Positions 20,767 through 31,387 of a stretch of 64,000 nucleotides of DNA are shown in pieces. A program made the translations under genes and the position numbers. The stretch comes from Ahaetulla prasina (Eukaryota > Chordata > Lepidosauria > Squamata > Colubridae). Where the stretch lies: the NCBI RefSeq assembly GCF_028640845.1, contig NC_080541.1:5525935-5589934 (forward strand), read 5' to 3'. The notes beneath the pieces are model-generated. The model was not told the DNA's origin. It was given only the letters and a program-made list of their open reading frames with translations, and did not search any database. Each line of letters starts with the position of its first letter. Position 1 is the stretch's first letter.

Positions 20767-21315
20767 AGAACTACAGAAAAAACAATTGCTACCAACCTGC
20801 CTTCCATTGAGGACCTGTATACTGCACGAATCAAAAAGAGGGCTGTGAAAATATCTACGGACCCCTCACATCCTGGACATAAACTGTTTCAACTCCTACC
20901 CTCAAAACGACGCTATGAGCACTGCACACCAGACCAACTGGACACAAGGACAGTTTTTTCCCAAAGGCCACCACTCTGCTAAACAAATAATTCCCTCAAC
21001 ACTGTCAAACTAGTTACTAAATCTGCACTATTAATCTTCTCATCGTTCCCATCACCAATCTCTTTCCACTTATGACTGTAACTTTGTTGCTTGTATCCTT
21101 ACAATTTATACTGATATTGTTTCCTGATTGCTTATTTGTAGCCTATGACTATCATTAAGTGTTGTATCATTAAGTGTTAAATTTGTACCCTATGACTATC
21201 ATTAAGTGTTGTAAGTGTTTTACCTTGATGAAGGTATCTTTTCTTTTATGTACACTGAGAGCATATGCACCAAGACAAATTCCTTGTGTGTCCAATCACA
21301 CTTGGCCAATAAAAC
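20767..21315 (+). mobile_element. Family S LINE 3' end
   Basis: Encodes the C-terminal motif TNLPSIEDLYTARIKKRAVK then LFQLLPSKRRY, and continues through the 3' UTR to the 'cacttggccaat' block. It begins at once after the pentamer tail of the previous copy. Confidence 0.85.
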
Positions 21316-21384
21316 ATTCTATTCTATTCTATTCTATTCTATTCTATTCTATTCTATTCTATTCTATTCTATTCTATTCTATTC
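21316..21384 (+). repeat. (TTCTA)n tail
   Basis: About 13 pentamers, then a short CCCATCC-type repeat to about 21,420. Confidence 0.95.
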
Positions 21385-21790
21385 CTGTTCCCATCCTATC
21401 CCATCCCATCCCATCCTATTCTATATTCATTTTTATAGTGTTAATGCTGTGTGAGGGTTACATTCAATCTTTCTTCCAGAAGTTGAAGAATATGTTCCCA
21501 TTTTCCCAACAAAAATCACAGGTTGGTCTTAGAGAGACTGACTGGTCCAAAGCTACCATGGACAGGCGTAGAACCTGAGATTTCCTAATTGTTAGGAAAC
21601 ACCTTAACTTTTGTGCCACTCTGAGGAATAAATGAAAAGCTGAGAGTTTGGGCTTTTATGAAAAGAAAGCCAAGATACCTACAAATATGGTTGTTTGTAG
21701 ATTTTTGTTTAATTGTAGAAGTGTCCCGCAGCTTCACTAGGTAGACCAAACCACAAGAAGAAGAGCACTGTGTTTTATTGAGATAAAGTA
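21385..21790. other. No gene recognised; probably single-copy
   Basis: No recognised repeat. Confidence 0.45.
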
Positions 21791-22565
21791 TATGAGAATC
21801 TCCTCCCCTTCCCCTTTTTCTTTTTCCTTTTCCTTTTCTGTCTCTTTCTCTTTGTCTTGACTTTCCCTTTATCTTTCTTTGCTTTCTTCTCCTTCTCCTT
21901 TCCTTATTCTTTCTTCTTCTTCTTTCTCCTCTCCTTCTCCTCTTTCTCCTCCTTCCTCCTCCTCCTCTTTCTCCTCCCTGTCCCCTTCCTCCCTTTTCTT
22001 TTCATTTTCTATCTCCTTATTTTTCTCCTTGTCTTTGACTTTCCCTTTCTTTGCTTTTCCCTTTCTTTTTCTTTCTTTTCTTTCTCCTTCTCCTTTCCTT
22101 ATTCTTTCTTCTTCTCTTCTCTCCTCCACCTCCTCCTTCCTTCTCCTTCTCCTCCTCCTTCTCCTCCTCTTTCACCTCCTCCTCCTCTTTCTCCTCTTTC
22201 ACCTCCTCCTCCTCTTTCTCCTCCTCCTCCTCCTCCTCCTCTTTCTCTTTCGCCTCCTCCTCCTCCTCCTCCTCCTCCTCTCCTCCTCCTTCTCCTTCTC
22301 CTTCTCCTTCTCCTTCTGCTTCTCCTTTACTTCTCCTCTTCTCCTCTCCTCTTCTTCTTCTAATTCTCCTCTCCTCCTCCTCCTCCTCTTCCTTCTCCTT
22401 TTCCTTTTCCTTCTCCTTCTGCTTCTCCTTTTCCTTCTCCTCTTTCTCCTCTCCCTCTTCTTCTTCTAATTATCTCCTCCTCCTCCTCCTCCTCCTCCTC
22501 CTCCTCCTCCTCCTCCTCCTCCTCCTCCTCCTCCTCCTCCTCCTCCTCCTTCTCCTTCTCCTTCC
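21791..22565. repeat. 775-bp polypyrimidine tract
   Basis: (TTTC), (TCC) and (TTC) sub-arrays with almost no purines over long stretches. It ends in a perfect (TCC)n of about 75 bp at 22,475-22,550. S/P/L- and E/K/R-rich open frames are artefacts. Confidence 0.95.
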
Positions 22566-23540
22566 CATTATTATTTTGATGAGAGCAATTGAAACTTATC
22601 AAAGTTTTGGCTCCCCCTTAATCTTATGCATTGTTTATTATTATTGCTTTTTCAATACTAATGTGGACTGAAGTGCCTGGCATAGCATTATCTCCATTTG
22701 GACCAAGGGGAAATATGCCTTTTTCAATCTGCCAGTGGTACCGTATGCAAGAACCAGGGTGGGGGGAACGACACGGGACAGAAGATTCAATTATGCACTA
22801 CGCCTAATGTATGTGTGTTTCCATGATTTGTATTGATTCACTGACATGATAGATTGGTTATAAATTGGCTGATATATTGGCTTGTAAATGAGATAGATTG
22901 GATTGCTGAACAGGGTTAGCTGCAGTATTGAGTGGGGGAGGGGCGTTGGCATTGTGTTTGCGTATAAAAAAAGCAAATTATTCAGGTTTTTTTTTTTGTT
23001 GTTGTTGCTGTTGCTGTTGGTTTGCTTCCCATGCCTTCTCAGGGGGCTTAATCCTGTGTTCTGCATAGCCAAAGATGAACAAATGCAATTATTCTATTTT
23101 TCTATCTCCCCTATGAAAGAGCACCGCGTGTTCATAGAATTGAATTTATTTTCTGCAGATAAGGCACGGTGCATGAAATACACTCAGAAGTTGACGTCCA
23201 TTTTAATTCCAGCCTTGTTTGTCATGGAAGAAGAAATTTTTGAAAGGCAATATGATGGGTGGAATAGCTGACCTAGAGAAAAAAGAAGTTTTTGTAAGTC
23301 GGACAGGGGGAGACGGCTTAGATAAAATATCAGCGGGAACCTTTGATGGATGACCAATTAAGAATACCTGAAGTATGGAAATGTGCACCTCCCATCGGCG
23401 GACAGCCTATACCGAAAATTTGAATGAAAACCTGCATGGGATTGTGAGATGGATCAGATGTTGTACCCACACAAATCTTGGGAACGGAATTTGGGGCAGA
23501 ACCGGTTGCAAATTAAAAGCCATTCAACATTGCTCTGAGA
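22566..23540. other. No gene recognised; mostly single-copy
   Basis: Includes a short (GTT)n near 22,995-23,020. No coding signal or recognised repeat otherwise. Confidence 0.5.
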
Positions 23541-23541
23541 A

Positions 23542-23574
23542 TTGTTGTTGTTTTTGTTGTTGTTGTTGTTGTTG

Positions 23575-23606
<32 letters not shown>

Positions 23607-23612
23607 TATTAT
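23542..23612. repeat. (TTG)n/(TTA)n tail of L2-like LINE
   Basis: Triplets adjoining the inverted L2-like 3' end. Confidence 0.9.
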
Positions 23613-23862
23613 ATTTGTATACCGCCCTTCTCCCGAAGGACTCAGGGCGGTTCACAGCCAGTAAAAGACAAAATACATATAATGCAAATTAAAAACTATA
23701 TAAAAAACCTGATTCGATTAATGGCCTAAATTTTTTTAAATACAATTAAAACCCCGTTTAAAACCCCTAATTTAAAACCCCAATTTAAAACTATGTTCAA
23801 GCTAGTCCTGCACGTTGAAACAACAACGTCTTCAGCTCGCGGCGGAAGGTCCGGAGGTTGGG
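23613..23862 (-). mobile_element. L2-like LINE 3' end
   Basis: The minus-strand 3' terminus 'accgcccttctcccgaagga' through 'gtcctgcacgttgaaa'. Confidence 0.85.
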
Positions 23863-23867
23863 AGTTT

Positions 23868-24530
23868 ATTTATTTATTTATTTATTATTTACATTTCTAT
23901 ACCGCCCTTCTCCGAAGACTCAGGGCGGTTTACAGCCAAGTTAAAAAGACATATACAAAAACTAAAACACAATATTTGAAATTTAAAAATCTGAAACCAT
24001 AAGGCCGAATATTAAAATAACAAGAAATAAAACCACTCAATTAAAAATTACTCTTAGGCCAACCCTGCTCGTTGAAACAAAAAAGTCTTGAGCTCACACT
24101 TAAAGGCCCGGAGGTCGGGAAGAAGGCGTAGCCCCAGAGGCAGTTCGTTCCATAGGGTAGGTGTCCCCACAGAGAAGGCTCTTCCCCTGGGGGCCGCCAG
24201 CCAACATTGTTTAGCTGACAGCACCCCGAGGAGACCCTCCCTGTGGGAGGGCACAGGTCGATGGGAGGCTATTGGTGGCAGTAGGCGGTCCCGTAAGTAA
24301 CCTGGTCCTATGCCATGGAGTGCTTTAAAGGTGATCACCAACACCTTGAATTGCACGCGGAAGACCACCGGCAACCAGTGCAGCTTGCGTAGGAGAGGTG
24401 TTATATGGAAGCTCCGAGACGCTCCCTCTATCCCCCGCGCAGCCACATTCTGTACCAGTTGAAGTCTCCCGGTGCTCTTCAAGGGGAGCCCCATGTAGAG
24501 AGCATTGCAGTTGACGAAGCCCCAGAGGCA
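23868..24530 (-). pseudogene. L2-like LINE C-terminal ORF and 3' UTR
   Basis: An open minus-strand frame (24,054-24,536) gives the longest clean C-terminal L2-like domain in the window. In order it has ITPLLRKLHWLPVVFRVQFK, LVITFKALHGIGPGYLRDRL, VPSHREGLLGVLSAKQCWLA, WNELPLGLRLLPDLRAF and LKTFLFQRAGLA. The LHWLPV...FK..VITFKALHG pattern is a hallmark of L2-type and related Jockey-superfamily LINEs. The RT core is missing, so the copy is 5'-truncated. Confidence 0.85.
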
Positions 24531-24700
24531 GCTCATTCCAGAGGGCAGGAGCCCCCTCAGAGAAGGCCCTCTCCCTGGAGGTCACCAGCCGACATTGTTT
24601 GGTTGATGGTATCCGAAGGAGGCCCTCTCTGTGAGAGCGCACTGGTCGGTGGGAGGCTACTGGTGGCAGTAGGTGGTCCCGTAGTTGGGCGGGCCATGTA
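24520..24700 (-). mobile_element. L2-like LINE fragment
   Basis: The minus strand repeats RSHREGLLRIPSTKQCRLVT and WNELPLGLRQL, so it is a second, partly duplicated L2-like segment next to the previous one. Confidence 0.8.
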
Positions 24701-24785
24701 AGTCAGGTCAATCAATCAATACAGAAATTGATAGGCCACAGGAGAACAAGCTAAAAGAAACTTGTAATATATATATATAACAATG

Positions 24786-25084
24786 CAGTGTTTCTCAGTG
24801 TTGGCTGGTTGAAGATGTGTGGACTTCAACTCAGGGTTGAAATTCAAAATTTTTCCCTACCGGTTCTGTGGGCGTGGCTTGGTGGGCGTGGCAGGGGAAG
24901 GATACTTCAAAATCTCCATTCCCAGCCCACTCTGGGGCCAGCCAGAGGTGGTATTTGCCGGTTCTCCGAACAACTCAGAATTACTCCAGAACCTGTTAGT
25001 ACCTGCTGGATTTCACCCCAACTTCAACTCCCTATGCTGGCTGGAGAATTCTGGGAGTTGAAGTCCACATATCTTCAAACACTG
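24786..25084. mobile_element. Palindromic hAT MITE ('CAGTGTTTCTCA' type), split by another hAT
   Basis: Arms 'cagtgtttctcag...ttgaagatgtgtggacttcaac' and the reverse '...gggagttgaagtccacatat...aaacactg' are inverted. The middle is occupied by the element at 24,832-25,021. Confidence 0.75.
24832..25021. mobile_element. hAT-type MITE, nested
   Basis: Starts CAGGGTTGAAATTC and ends GGATTTCACCCCAA. Flanked by exact 8-bp copies of CTTCAACT (24,824-24,831 and 25,022-25,029). Internal GGGCGTGGCTTGG repeats match the family at 14,232. Confidence 0.85.
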
Positions 25085-25089
25085 ATATA

Positions 25090-25410
25090 ATGTAAGAAAT
25101 TTATAAAAACTTGGTAAGACCACACTTGGAATATTGGATCCAGTTTTGGTCACCACAGTATAAAAAAAGATGTCGAAACACTAGAAAGAGAGCAGAGAAG
25201 ACTAACGAAGATGATTAGGGGACTGGAGGCTAAAACATACAAAAAAATGGTTGTAGGAACTGGGTATGTCTAGTCTAATGAAAATAAGGGCTGATACAAT
25301 GTTTTTTTAAGAAAATGTTGGATAACCATCTGTCTGAGATGGTTTAGGGTTTCCTGCCTGGGCAGGGGGTTGGACTAGAAGGCCTCCAAGGTCCCTTCCA
25401 ACTCTGTTGT
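25090..25410 (+). mobile_element. CR1 LINE 3' end
   Basis: 'ggatccagttttggtcacca' and 'aagatgattaggggactgga' give the CR1 RT end. It continues through 'ggcctccaaggtcccttcca' into (TTG/ATT)n. Confidence 0.85.
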
Positions 25411-25444
25411 TGTTATTATTATTATTAATGTTCCAATGTTTAAA

Positions 25445-25720
25445 GGGTGCCACAAAGAAGAGGAGTCAACCTATTCTCCAAAGCACCTGAAGGCAGGTCA
25501 AAAAGCAACAGATAGAAGCTAATCAAGGAGAGAAGCAACCTGGAATTAAGGAGAAATTTCCTGTCAGTGAGAACAATTAATCAGTGGAACAACTTGCCTC
25601 CAGAAGTTGTGGAGGCTTTTAAGAAGAGATTGGACAACCATTTGTGTCGGATTTCCTGCTGGATGGAGTTGGACTAGAAGACCTCCAAAGTTCCTTCTAA
25701 CTCTGTTGTTCTATTATAGT
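25445..25720 (+). mobile_element. CR1 LINE 3' end
   Basis: 'gcaacctggaattaaggaga' through 'gacctccaaagttccttcta'. Tandem to the previous CR1, same strand. Confidence 0.85.
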
Positions 25721-25940
25721 TGGAGAACCAACAAGTTTTGAAGGCCAATTGTTGTACAGAATTTACCATTGAGAAGTCTTTCCTTAAAATTGAATGAAAT
25801 CTGGGTAGATGAACATGTGCACCTTATTCATGGTTCCGCTTTCTATGCTTATATTTGCTGACATTTGTGTGTGAGGATAGGAAAGACTTCCAACCATCTT
25901 ACAATGGCACCTATGGTGTTCTGAGTATTTCACTTCAGAT
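25721..25940. other. No gene recognised; probably single-copy
   Basis: No recognised repeat. Confidence 0.4.
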
Positions 25941-26128
25941 CAGTGGTGGGTTTCACATTTTGTTACTACCGGTTCACCATTTCTGTGTATGTTTGCTTTG
26001 TGCATGTGCACACTTTCTGCACATGTGCCCGGCCTTCTGGGCATGCACCCGGCCTCAAAAAAATGCCTAAACAGGACAGCATAGAGCCGGGGTGGGTTGC
26101 TGGGCAGGTGGGCAGGCCCACCCAGGAG
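25941..26128 (+). mobile_element. hAT-type element, left part
   Basis: Left terminus CAGTGGTGGGTTTCACATTT, then TACCGGTTC. It appears to continue at 26,660-26,705, after an LTR, with a right-end-like 'ggttctcctgaaccggtctg'. Confidence 0.65.
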
Positions 26129-26659
26129 TGTTGTGATCTGTCAGCAGCCTACGGAGCTGGCAACGGAGTCGGACAGCGATGAGGCTGAGGTGAGGCCAGG
26201 GCCATCAGGAAGTGAGGTGCGAACTCCAGAGCCTCCAGAGACTGATAGTAGTGAGGCAGAGGAACAGGAGGAGCCTGTTCTATGAGAAGAGCTGCCAGAA
26301 GGCAAGAGCAGCTCAAGCGGAGAGGACAACTCAGGAGTAAGGCCAGGAGATGATTAGCCCCTCCCATAAGGCTTAAAACAGACCAGTGTTTCAGCTTGCC
26401 GGAAAACCACATTGTAGCTGCGTCTTCTGCTTTCATGTCTTTGTTTTTGTGGCTTCTGGACATTTGCCAGGAAGGGCCTTTGGCAGTTTGCCTAATTGGA
26501 CTAAGGTTTGTGAGATAACTGAGGAATTTGTCTTGGGAGGCATTTGTGTTACTTTTAGTTGAACAACGGTGGGAATGAAGTAATTCCCAGCTGTTCGAAT
26601 AAAGTTTATTTTTCTACGGACTAAGTTTATTACTACCTACTTGGGCCTGGGTTACAACA
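26129..26659 (+). mobile_element. Solo LTR, family A
   Basis: Starts TGTTGTGATCTG and ends GGGTTACAACA. An AATAAA signal lies at 26,598-26,603, and CTTAAAACAG may stand in for the TATA region. Other copies: 46,196-46,601 (+, 5'-truncated), 47,120-47,661 (-), 54,033-54,395 (+, 3'-truncated). No gag/pol nearby. No clear target duplication was found, so the exact borders carry some doubt. Confidence 0.75.
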
Positions 26660-26705
26660 GCGATTTCCACTACTGGTTCTCCTGAACCGGTCTGAACCAG
26701 CTGAA

Positions 26706-27051
26706 TAGCATCTCTGCTTCAGATGCGGTGAGCTACAGAATTATACGTTTGAACTGTTGCGTCAGGCACAGAGGATCAGGACCATATGTTAAGTAGCCAT
26801 TCAAAGATTTATTGCTGAAGTTTATACACAACAATCTAGTCAACTCAAGTTCAATTGGCACCAGGTAACAGAAACAGAAACCAAGAGGGGTTGGACTTGA
26901 AACATTTGTGGCAACATAATTACTCTAAACTGATAACACTCTTAACTCCATCCCCACCATCTCTGCCTGCTCTTCACCTGCATGTTGCTTGACAAAGCAA
27001 AAGCCTGCTTCTTAATCCTGAGAATACTCAGTTCTATGGATGTCAATTCAG
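26706..27051. other. No gene recognised
   Basis: No recognised repeat until a CR1 terminus at 27,052. Confidence 0.45.
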
Positions 27052-27119
27052 AATAGAGTTGGAGAGGGACCTTGGAGGTCTTCTAGCGCAACCCCCTTCT
27101 TAAGCAGGAGACCCAATAC
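27052..27119 (-). mobile_element. CR1 LINE 3' terminus fragment
   Basis: 'agagttggagagggaccttg' to 'gcaggagacccaatac'. Confidence 0.8.
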
Positions 27120-27372
27120 CAGAGGTGGGTTTCAGCAGGTTCTGACCAGTTCTGGAGAACTGGTAGTGGAAATTTTGAGTTGTTTGGAGAACCAGTAAAT
27201 ACCACCTCTGACTGGCCCCAGCCCCATCTATTCTCTGCCTCCCAAGTCCCAGCTGATCGGGAGGGAATGGAGATTTTACAGTATCCTTCCCCTGCCATGC
27301 CCACCAAGCCATGCCACACCCACCAAGCCACACCCACAGAACCAGCGGTAAAAATTTTGAAACCCACCACTG
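27120..27372 (-). mobile_element. hAT-type MITE
   Basis: Termini 'cagaggtgggtttcagcagg' and 'ttttgaaacccaccactg' are imperfect inverted copies. Internal 'accaagccacacccac' is the reverse of the GGGCGTGG repeats elsewhere. Confidence 0.75.
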
Positions 27373-27730
27373 ACCCAGACACAACGTGAGCAATGTGGTA
27401 TATGCAGTACGATGCAGTGAGCCATATGCAGATCTGTACATTGGGGAAACAAAACAACTACTTCACAAACACATGGCACAACATAGGAGAACAAAGACAT
27501 GAGGACTAGATTCAGCAGTCTACCTGCATTTCAAAGGCAAAGGCTACTCTTTTGAAGACAGCAAATTCCATGTTTTGGACAGAAAGGAACGCTGGTTTGA
27601 AAGAGGGCTCCAAGAGGCCATCTATGTCAAAACTGAACAGCCCTCTCTCAACAGAGGGGGAGGGATATGACACCATCTATCTGCAGTGTACAACACAGTC
27701 CTTTCAGCAGTTCCAGGAAGGCTCCACACC
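27373..27730 (+). pseudogene. Penelope-like element, GIY-YIG endonuclease fragment
   Basis: Translated in the plus strand it reads VVYAVRCSEPYADLYIGETK, the GIY-YIG pattern (VVY...YIGET) of Penelope-type retroelements. It continues with HKHMAQHRR, SFEDSKFHVLDRKERWFERG, QEAIYVKTEQPSLNRGGG and HHLSAVYNTVL. In Penelope elements this nuclease sits C-terminal to a telomerase-like RT; here the RT is absent. In-frame stops follow TKT and the GGG segment. The fragment lies between two hAT MITEs. The family call rests on the GIY-YIG motif and the RWFERG.QEAIYV block, and is strong. Confidence 0.85.
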
Positions 27731-27737
27731 AGGGGTG

Positions 27738-27998
27738 AAATCCAGCAGGTTCTGACAGGTTCTGGAGAACTGGTAGCGGAAATTTTGAGTAGTTCAGGGA
27801 ACCAGCAAATACCACCTCTGGTTGGCCCCAGAGTGGGGTGGGAATGGAGATTTTACTGTATCCTTCCCCTGGAGTAGGGTAGGAATGGAGATTTTATTCT
27901 TCCCCTGCCATGCCCACCAAGCCACACCCACCAAGCCATGCCACACCCACCAAGCCACACCCACATAACTGGTAGTAAAAATTTTTGAAACCCACCAT
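27738..27998 (-). mobile_element. hAT-type MITE
   Basis: Termini 'caggggtgaaatccagcagg' and 'ttgaaacccaccattg', same family as 27,120. Confidence 0.75.
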
Positions 27999-28625
27999 TG
28001 CCCGATACCATTTCAGACAAGTGACTGTCCAGTCTCTTCTCAAAACCTCCAGTTATGAAGAACCCACAACTTCTGATGGCAAGTTGTTCCACTGGTTAAT
28101 TGTCCTCACTGTTAAGGTGTTTCTTCTTAATTCCAGGTTGCTTCTCTCCTTGATTAGTTTCCATCCATTGTTTCTTGCCTTCTGGTGCTTTGGAAAATAA
28201 GTTGACTCCCTCTTCTTTATGGCAGCCCCTCAAATACTGGAATGCTGCTATCATATCCCCCCTAGTCCTTCTTTTTTCTAGACTGGCCAAGCCCAAATCC
28301 TGCAACCGTTCTTCCTATGTTTTTGGTCTGCAGGCCTTTAATCATCTTAGTTGCTCTTCTCTGAAGTTTTTCCAAAGCCTCAATATTATTTTTGTAATGT
28401 GGTGCCCAAAACTGGATACAGCACTTCGGGTGTGATCCTTACTAAGGCTTTACAAAGTGGTAGTAATACTTCATGTGATTTTGATTCTATGCCTCTGTTT
28501 ATACAACCAAGGACTGTATTCGCTTTTTTGGCTAATGACCAACGGGTGACTCATGATTAAGTGATTTTCCACTAGGACTCCAAAGTCTCTCTCACAGTTA
28601 CTGTTTCTGAGCCAGGTTTAGCCTA
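27999..28625 (-). pseudogene. CR1 LINE C-terminal ORF and 3' end
   Basis: A minus-strand CR1 copy with recognisable RT end motifs: [40 protein letters not shown], then [15 protein letters not shown]. Further 5' (28,380-28,620) it holds the 'ALVRPHLEYC'-like region in decayed form. It seems to resume at 29,185-29,250 after a MITE and a SINE, so both inserts are younger. Confidence 0.8.
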
Positions 28626-28628
28626 ATC

Positions 28629-28866
28629 TGTACCATATTTTCCCGAAAATAAAACCGGGTCTTATATTAATTTTTGCTTCAAAAGACGTATTAGGGCTTA
28701 TTTTCTGGTTAGGTTTTATTTTTGGGGAAATACGGTACTAAAGGCATCCACCTGGCTGAAAATCTTAACTGGGGCTTATTTTGGGGGTAGGGCTTATATT
28801 ACGAGCATACTGAAAAATCAGACTAGGACTTATTTTCCGGTTGGGTCTTATTTTCGGGGAAATGGG
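28629..28866. mobile_element. Palindromic MITE with 'CCCGAAAATAAAACC' termini
   Basis: The left end is 'ccatattttcccgaaaataa' and the right end 'cttattttcggggaaat'. The interior repeats 'gggcttatttt' in both orientations. Superfamily not certain. Confidence 0.65.
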
Positions 28867-28904
28867 AAAGCAGGAATTTATTTCTTCCTTTTTTTTTCTT
28901 TTTC

Positions 28905-29170
28905 TTTTTTTTTTTCATTTATATTCCGCCCTTCTCCGAAGACTCAGGGCGGCTTACACTATGTCAAGCAATAGTCTTCATCCATTTGTATATTATATAC
29001 AAAGTCAACTTATTGCCCCCCAACAATCTGGGTCCTCATTTTACCTACCCTATAAAGGATGGAAGGCTGAGTCAACCTTGGGCCTGGTGGGACTAGAATC
29101 TGCAGTAATTGCAGGAAGCTGTGTTAATAACAGACTGCATCAGCCTGTTGAGCCACCAGAGGCCCTGTTT
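28905..29170 (-). mobile_element. tRNA-derived SINE (CORE/MIR-like) with L2-type tail
   Basis: The plus strand shows the reverse of the L2-like tail 'ccgcccttctccgaagactc', then 'aacaatctgggtcctcattt', 'ggaaggctgagtcaaccttg' and 'gcagtaattgcagg', ending at the tRNA head. Sharing its tail with L2-like LINEs suggests L2 machinery moves it. Confidence 0.85.
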
Positions 29171-29184
29171 CCTGATAGTTTTAC

Positions 29185-29250
29185 CTCTGGTTTTTCCTGC
29201 CCAGGTGTAAAAAAACTGTGCTTTTCTCCACATTGAATGTCATTCTGGAA
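29185..29250 (-). mobile_element. CR1 LINE remnant
   Basis: 'tttttcctgcccaggtgtaa' through 'ctccacattgaatgtcattc', the continuation expected for the CR1 at 27,999. Confidence 0.6.
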
Positions 29251-30514
29251 CCAAACCTGGAAAACGATGCTCGACGTGTTTTACCGCCCGTGCGAGCACA
29301 CAAGCATGTTTATTATGGACTGTTTGGCTGCCTTCTGGGCACCGCTGCTAATTGTGGTGGTTCCAATTGCGACCTTTTGTTAAGCAACAAGCAATTTACA
29401 AGCAGAGGTGACTTTGAAAGGTGAAGGCAGCAGCTTCAATTAGCCTGCCCCACCATACATCCTCCCCCCCACTTTCTGTGTTGCAGATTAAAAATAATAA
29501 TAATAATAACGTACTCCTAGGTTGCAAGGTAATTGACAATCCCGGTCAGCTTTCTATCATCTCTTAATAACAGTGTCAGGGTAAATACAACACAAGATAA
29601 TTGAATCAGCAAATAATAAAACCTGGGTATGTCTCACCGGCTAAAAGATTGGAGACAATTCCGTCTACACGGGGGAAGGTCTAATTATATCATAAAATAT
29701 AATAATGGGGATATTATCAAGCTTTTCCTCTGCTTAATTTGTTCTCTCTCTCTCTCTCTCTCTCTCTTGCAAATTCCCAACAGTGTCTGTACCCTTGTTG
29801 TGGAGCAGACAACATCGTGCTTGTCTATAATGGGGGGGGGGGAGCTGTTATTTTTATCTCGGCTTTCTTGAGCGTGTCGTGAAACGGAGGTGAAAATAGA
29901 ACCCTACCGATAACTTGCAAAGGTGTGCAAGGCTTGTCTGGAAAGTTCAAGGGAAAAGCGTCATCTGATTCATTGCATGTAACCTTAGAAACAATCGTCT
30001 TGTCTTCTTCTCCACAAGTATTGGGGAGGGGGGGGTGCCTGCACCCACAGAAAGGGGAGGTGGGCGAGGGTTGTCACCCTGACCTCATTGCAGCCAGGAT
30101 GCATGTTGTGTAAATTTGCATGCAAGGTTGTGCCCTTGGCGTGAGGCCTCATTGTCGGGTTCTACTGCATACTGTGTATCAATGTATAGACATCGGTTAC
30201 GTTATGTTTGCTGGCAAGCGGAGAGCAAACCCCGCTTCCCTCCTAAAACTCATGATGTTACCTAGCTGGGGAATGAAACATCTGTGAGGAAAGAACCAAG
30301 CTCAGAGACCCTCCGGGACTCCACGATTAGTATACAAAAAAAGATGCACAATTTCCTTACTCCAAGCTTTGCAGGGAACATTGTGAGCTGCACATTTCAC
30401 TGGTCAGATTTCTTCTAGGTGAAGTCCCTCAGTAGAAGACACCCCCCCTCCCCTCAGAACCACTACAACGAGAAGATGCTTGGGCCACAAATGTTTCAGG
30501 AAAATGTTCTCCCT
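29251..30514. other. No gene recognised; mostly single-copy
   Basis: Contains (TC)n at about 29,742-29,768 and a diverged copy of the 9.1-kb flank repeat near 30,245-30,325. No coding signal recognised. This is one of the longer repeat-poor stretches. Confidence 0.5.
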
Positions 30515-30660
30515 CTCTCTCATCTCTATCTCTATCTATCTCATCTCTATCTCATCTCTATCTCTTCCTATCCTATCCTATCCTATCCTATCCTATCCTA
30601 TCCTATCCTATCCTATCCTATCCTATCCTATCCGTCTTTCTGTCTATCTATCTATCTATC

Positions 30661-30729
<69 letters not shown>

Positions 30730-30985
30730 GCTGTATCTCATCTCTATCTCTCATATCTCTCTCTATCATCCCTATATTTCTATTTCTACCATCTCTATAT
30801 CTATCTCCTCTCTATCTGATCTCTATCTCTATCTCTATGTCATCTCTATCTTTCTATCTTATCTATCTATCATCTATCTAATCTCTGTCATCTCTATCTC
30901 ATCTCTATCTCATCTCTATCTTTCTATCTTATCTATCTATCATCTATTTATCATCTATCTAATCTCTCTCTCCATCACTCTATCT
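30515..30985. repeat. (CCTAT)n and (ATCT)n = (GATA)n arrays
   Basis: (CCTAT)n pentamers at 30,567-30,632, then (ATCT)n at about 30,640-30,730, then degenerate ATCT/CTCTATCT to 30,985. Confidence 0.95.
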
Positions 30986-31260
30986 GAAAAGCCCCAGAGA
31001 AGTTCATATGGTCTCCCCACCACCACTTCTGAGTAACTTATAGTCCAAGGACTATTCGAGGAACATTTTCTTCTCAGTTGAGAACGAGAATACAGATATT
31101 TTTCTGAGATTTATCTTCAGTGCTAGAAAGATTGAAAGGAAATGTAACAATCTGCTAATCTAGAAACAACTTTATGCCAATTTCTTCCCTTGTTAACATT
31201 CTCTTTCTCTCTCTCTCTTTCTCTCCCCTTCTCTTTGTGTGTGCCTGCGAGGTCCTTGGT
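30986..31260. other. No gene recognised
   Basis: Short (TC)n near 31,200; nothing else recognised. Confidence 0.4.
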
Positions 31261-31264
31261 AAAG

Positions 31265-31385
31265 ATGATTTATTTATTACTTAATTACCATTTATTTGTA
31301 TCCATTTCCTACATTCATAATCATGCTTATACTTACATCTATTATCTTATACATCTTTGACAAATAAATAAAATAAATAAATAGA
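31265..31385 (+). mobile_element. Family X LINE 3' UTR fragment
   Basis: 'ttgacaaataaataaaataa' tail and the AT-rich 3' UTR pattern of family X. Confidence 0.55.
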
Positions 31386-31387
31386 AT

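Noticed and set aside
21857..22671. Open frames of 168-206 codons
   Set aside because: Polypyrimidine tract. Composition S/P/L only, no conserved motif.
26124..26664. Target duplication for LTR A
   Set aside because: AGGAG and GCGAT on the two sides do not match. Borders rest on the TGTTGTGA...TNACAACA ends alone.
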